This document shows, piece by piece, positions 59,997 to 64,000 of a stretch of DNA of 64,000 nucleotides. The notes below the pieces were generated by a model that saw only the letters and a program-made list of their open reading frames with translations, was not told the origin of the DNA and searched no databases. Location of the stretch: assembly GCA_012295275.1 (NCBI GenBank), contig CM022679.1:4770157-4834156 (forward strand), written 5' to 3'. The translations under genes were made by a program, and so were the position numbers. Within the stretch, counting starts at the first letter, position 1. Every line of letters begins with the position of its first letter. Source of the DNA: Chrysomallon squamiferum (taxonomy: Eukaryota; Mollusca; Gastropoda; Neomphalida; Peltospiridae).

Positions 59997-60546
59997 AAAT
60001 AAAATCAATAAAGAAATAAATTAATAAATTAATTAAAATAAAATAAAATAAAATAAATAAATAAAAAAAAACAGAAGAAGAAGATATATTATAAACCGTT
60101 ATGATTACTATTCTGTTTTCCTCGCATTTCTTTTAATTTAATTCAATAGAACTGACTGGGTAGTTATTAGTTGAAAGAATGTTCTCTAAAAACAACCCAG
60201 ATTTAATGTTTTAATTACAAGGGGCTGTTAGCCATTAACCAGAAGATCAAACGAATTAAAGAAAGGAAAAGAAATCTGTTACAGAAAAAGGAAAGACAAT
60301 TGATACTCTTGGTTAGTCATTACTTTCAGTCCAAATCTTTACTTCAAATAAATAAAACTCTTTTTTTCTTCTTCTTTTTTTTTTTTTTTTATATACTGTA
60401 GTTGAAAAATAAGACAAATGAAACTACATAATGGGATGTAACCAAAATTAAACTCTGTTATTAGAAGTACAAAGATCTTAAATATATTTTATATGTTTTC
60501 TAATTATTTTCTATATTGGCATCAATCTTTTAATCTAATTGTTTGA

Positions 60547-60588
<42 letters not shown>

Positions 60589-63500
60589 TTTTATTTTATA
60601 CACACACAAATAAACATACACACACAGATATCTTTAGATACACAATACAGCAATTTTTCAATTATTTGCCACTTTCTTCTTGTAATTCTTTACAAGTACA
60701 AAATGATACCATGTTAAAGAACTTACTTTAGCTGACATCATTTATTATTAGCAAAGATTGGTAGTACATCTCTCTGATTACTTGGAAGCATAAAATGTAT
60801 TTAAACCAGCCATAGTACACATTAATATTTATATGCAGTAATAAAATTTATTATTAATTTATTTATCTATTTATTAGTTTATTTATATATTATTCTTTTT
60901 TTTTTTATCTGCTTCTAAACTCGATTTTGGGTCAATTAATTGATTCTGTGACCTGAAGAAAAAAAAAAAAAAAAACACTATTTAAAAAACAAACATATTT
61001 ATGTAATATGTTTATGTTGATAAGTTTATTATTTCTTTGCATTGATGTATTTGTGTTCAAAAGTTTATGATATTAAAAATAATAAAACCACTGACTGTTA
61101 AATTTTATGATTAAACAAGAAAAAAAAAAAATGTTATGAACAGAGATGGTGTTTTGTTTGTATTTTGAAAATGTATGACTTGTGGATAACAATTGTCTAG
61201 TAATAACAATAATAATAATAGTAGTAGCAGTAGTAGTAGTAGTAGTGGTGGTAGTGGTGGTGATGGCAGCAGCAGTAGTAGCAATAGTGGTAAAAGTAGT
61301 AAATGTGGTAGTGTAGTAATAAATAATAGTTGTAGTATAATAATAATCTGTGCTGTAAAATGAGAAATTCATTTGAAATTCACTGGGTGGAAACTAAGTT
61401 TGACTATTTATACAGTAACTGAAACTAACAGTTGCTTCACTGCTCGTGTCAGTGATAATGGTTGGCACTTTCCTGCCCATTATTTGAAATAAATAAATTT
61501 AAAAAAAAAAAAAAAAAAAGCCTAGTAATGCTAACCTGAAAAAACTGATGGTTTATTAATACCTTTTAATAAATATCTAACAAGGGAGACAATTTTTGTG
61601 TGTGGGGGGGGAAGATATTTCTCAGTTTGTGTAGGTTATTTGGCAGGGTCACAACTCGTTAAGAATCGCTCATAAATACATTTTATAACAATCATTAGTT
61701 CTTTAGGAAGAGTGATATTGTTTTATAACTGTATACATACACTCCTCACTTAATACCACTGTTTAATGATCATTCAGACTTGCAACCATTCCATACTGTA
61801 TGAGAATGCTGGTCACAAAAACAAGTGTGATGTCTTGATGTTTAGCATCTCATCTCATTTTATTTATTCTCAGCCTGTGTCATTCTGACAGTACAAGATT
61901 TTATAATTTTCACTCACTGTATTTTATATTCTGTAATACGTATGATTTTTCTGCAAATTAAAACAAAGTTATCAAGTTGGAATTTTTTTTTTTTTTTAGA
62001 TCTTTTCTTTAACTCAGAATAAATAAAAAATACTTACTTGCATTTACAGAATCCAAAGCTAAGTAATGAATATTAGAGCTGATTTCTTTGGTTCTTGTTT
62101 CTTCCAGTTTACAGTACACTATTGTACAAACATTTATAAATATACTAAAAATGTTATAAATGGAGCAGAAGTGTATTAAAACAATAAATAAAGATGGCTG
62201 ACACAAACATGCAACCAGTATAATTTTATGTTTGATGAATCAGTAAGGGAAGGCTTCTTGATTATTCTTGTTTAGTTGTAGACTCAGTTATTAAATTTGG
62301 AGAGCATATATTATGTTTAACTAGTAAATGTATCTAGACATTTTTCAAACTTAAATATATAGGAATAAATACACATACACAAAGCATTTTTATCTGTAAA
62401 ATTAACAAAAAACAACAATTATTTCTTCAATTTTTCTTTATTTTATGATCACGATTTTTTGCTTTTTTTTTTTTTTTGTTTGTTTTTTTTTTTTTTTCAA
62501 AATAATGAAAAATAATGACAAAAATGTTACCATGATTTCATTACAAGAAAAGAAAAGAAAAGAAATAAAAAAGGCACAAATATTGACAAGTAGAGGTAAC
62601 ATTATTTTAAATTAAAAATGTGGAGAAATATCTCTTGTACAAGATGTTGGGGCAAATCCAGGTGTTATTACAGGGGGGGTGTTAATGGATGGCAGATTTG
62701 ATATCTAAGACTATCACCAGTATTTGGCATTTAAAAAATTCTAATTAGAAATAGATAAATTAAAGGATTTAAAGAGATTCAGTTATTTAAGATCTTGAAT
62801 TCAGGATCTTTTTTTTTTATAATCAAGCAATTATTTGTTAATTTTAATATAAAAAAAAAAATAAATAAAAACAGTAATAAAATAAAGAAATGAAAGTATT
62901 TTTAAAGAAAAAAAGAAAAAAAAAAAAAAAAAAAAAAAAAGAAAATCAATTTAAAAAAAAAAAAAAAATGAAAAAGAAAAAAATCTGACATCTCCCTAAA
63001 AACATGCACAACTATTTAATAATTAACAAATTAATTTTTTTTATTTTTATTTTTTTCAGTTTTAATGTGGAAATAATTAACAATAGAAACTAATAAAACT
63101 TTGAATATTCTGAATGCCCCAGATTAAAATTTAATAACTAGATAGAAGAAGTAATAATAATAATTCAAAAGAAATTACAAAATAAAAGACATAAAAATTA
63201 AAAATTTCTTCAAATAAAATGTTTAAAAATACACATTGTATGGTCAGAGATGAAGTTGTTTGAGGTAAATGTTAAAAATAAATCAATAATCTTAAATCTG
63301 AAAATAAAATGTACAATTTTAAAATATTCTAATAATTAATATCTGAAAAATAAATTTTTAATTTAAAAATTATTTTCCTTAACAATTAAAAAATAATAAA
63401 TTATAATAAAGAAATTAAAAATTAAATTTATTCTGCACAGACCAACATAGGCAACAACAACAACAATTATGATTATGTTTGATAATGACAGCATTATTTT

Positions 63501-63800
63501 GAAATATTTATCACAGAAATTTGTCAATTTTTTCATTTAAAAAAAAAAAGAAAAAAAAAAAAAGAATTAAAAGGCATCATATATCATCAACAACCATTTA
63601 AGAAAATATTAAAAAATAAAGGCATGAAACAAAAATGGTTAAATATAAAATTTTATGTCCTAATTCTTGTCATCCCTCGATTCTGAGGTAGATACTTCTG
63701 AATCTAACCCAAGAACAAGATTCAATTAAAAAATTATTGAAGAAAAAAAAAAAGAAATGAACTGGTACACAAATTTCAGTCCACTTTTTTGACAGTCAGC
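58240..63800. other. AT-rich intergenic stretch
   Basis: Holds CA repeats at about 59,455-59,485, an A-rich AAAT region at 59,820-60,070, a TG array at 60,553-60,587, an AGT-type array at 61,205-61,330, and poly-A or poly-T tracts near 62,460 and 62,905-62,970. A short minus-strand open segment at 59,740-59,812 follows an acceptor-like TTTACAAG but is too small to call. No gene I can support. Confidence 0.55.
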
Positions 63801-63812
63801 AATGAACTTTCA

Positions 63813-63890
63813 TCAAGTCCTGTTCACAGAGTCATCTCTTGGATCCATAAGAGTGACAAAATCTTCATACATCTGATGTGCCCATAGAAT
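63813..63890 (-). CDS. Possible terminal coding exon of a minus-strand gene running off the right edge
   Basis: On the minus strand, after an acceptor-like GTGAAG (or a few codons later, after CACATCAG), the frame reads ILWAHQMYEDFVTLMDPRDD, then SVNRT and a stop at 63,813-63,815. The base composition and residue mix are more protein-like than the surrounding AT-rich DNA. I do not recognise the family, the acceptor is weak, and no upstream exon is in the window. Confidence 0.3.
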   Translation of the reverse strand: MLWAHQMYEDFVTLMDPRDDSVNRT

Positions 63891-64000
63891 CTTCACAAAG
63901 ACAATACGTTATTCTCTGTAATAAAGAATCTAGAATTGTCATAATGATAGTTTTCAGATTATGTTGTTTGCAGTCTTCAAAGGATCATCACAAACAAGGA

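Overview
The window is nuclear DNA from an animal. It is very AT-rich, crowded with simple repeats, and its genes are split by GT-AG introns of about 50 bp to several kb. Its protein families are animal ones: an SLC16-type transporter, a DAPP1-type SH2-PH adaptor, a double-BTB protein and histone-H1-like sperm-type proteins. The H1-like protein with a Lys/Arg/Cys tail, next to a small Arg/Lys/Ser-rich protein, resembles the sperm chromatin proteins of molluscs, so a lophotrochozoan, probably a mollusc, is my best guess. No species can be named from the sequence alone.

Layout. 1-16,466 has no gene I can support: long trinucleotide and tetranucleotide arrays, dispersed direct and inverted duplications, a CpG-containing promoter-like patch (about 11.64-11.88 kb) and a candidate inverted-repeat element (12,084-12,941). 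16,467-20,199 (+) is a four-exon monocarboxylate-transporter-like gene with one 1-nt frame break in its central loop. 20.2-28.2 kb is AT-rich sequence with a 230-bp CA array and one GC-richer hairpin. 28,234-34,749 (-) is a DAPP1-type gene with an SH2 domain, a tyrosine site and a PH domain, including two tandem 48-nt versions of the exon that starts the PH domain. 38,051-40,412 holds two intronless divergent genes for very basic proteins. Each has a TATA box, a CRE palindrome just downstream of it, and a histone-type 3' stem-loop. 42,190-57,833 (+) is a 21-exon gene for a protein of about 826 residues: an N-terminal beta-rich region, BTB, a helical middle, a second BTB and a UBA/CUE-like tail. 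The rest is AT-rich non-coding sequence, with a possible terminal exon of a minus-strand gene at the right edge.

What stands out. (1) The divergent basic-protein pair shares promoter and 3'-end design and looks like a co-regulated chromatin-packaging unit. One member fuses an RS-rich head, an H1 winged helix and a tail with cysteines every 7-8 residues. (2) The adaptor gene has what look like mutually exclusive exons that would swap the phosphoinositide-binding loop of its PH domain. (3) Two genes carry single-base frame breaks in short runs, and one of them also has an irregular exon start. This points either to residual assembly errors or to decaying alleles.

The exon models come from reading splice signals, phase and protein resemblance by eye. 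No search, alignment or transcript evidence was available.
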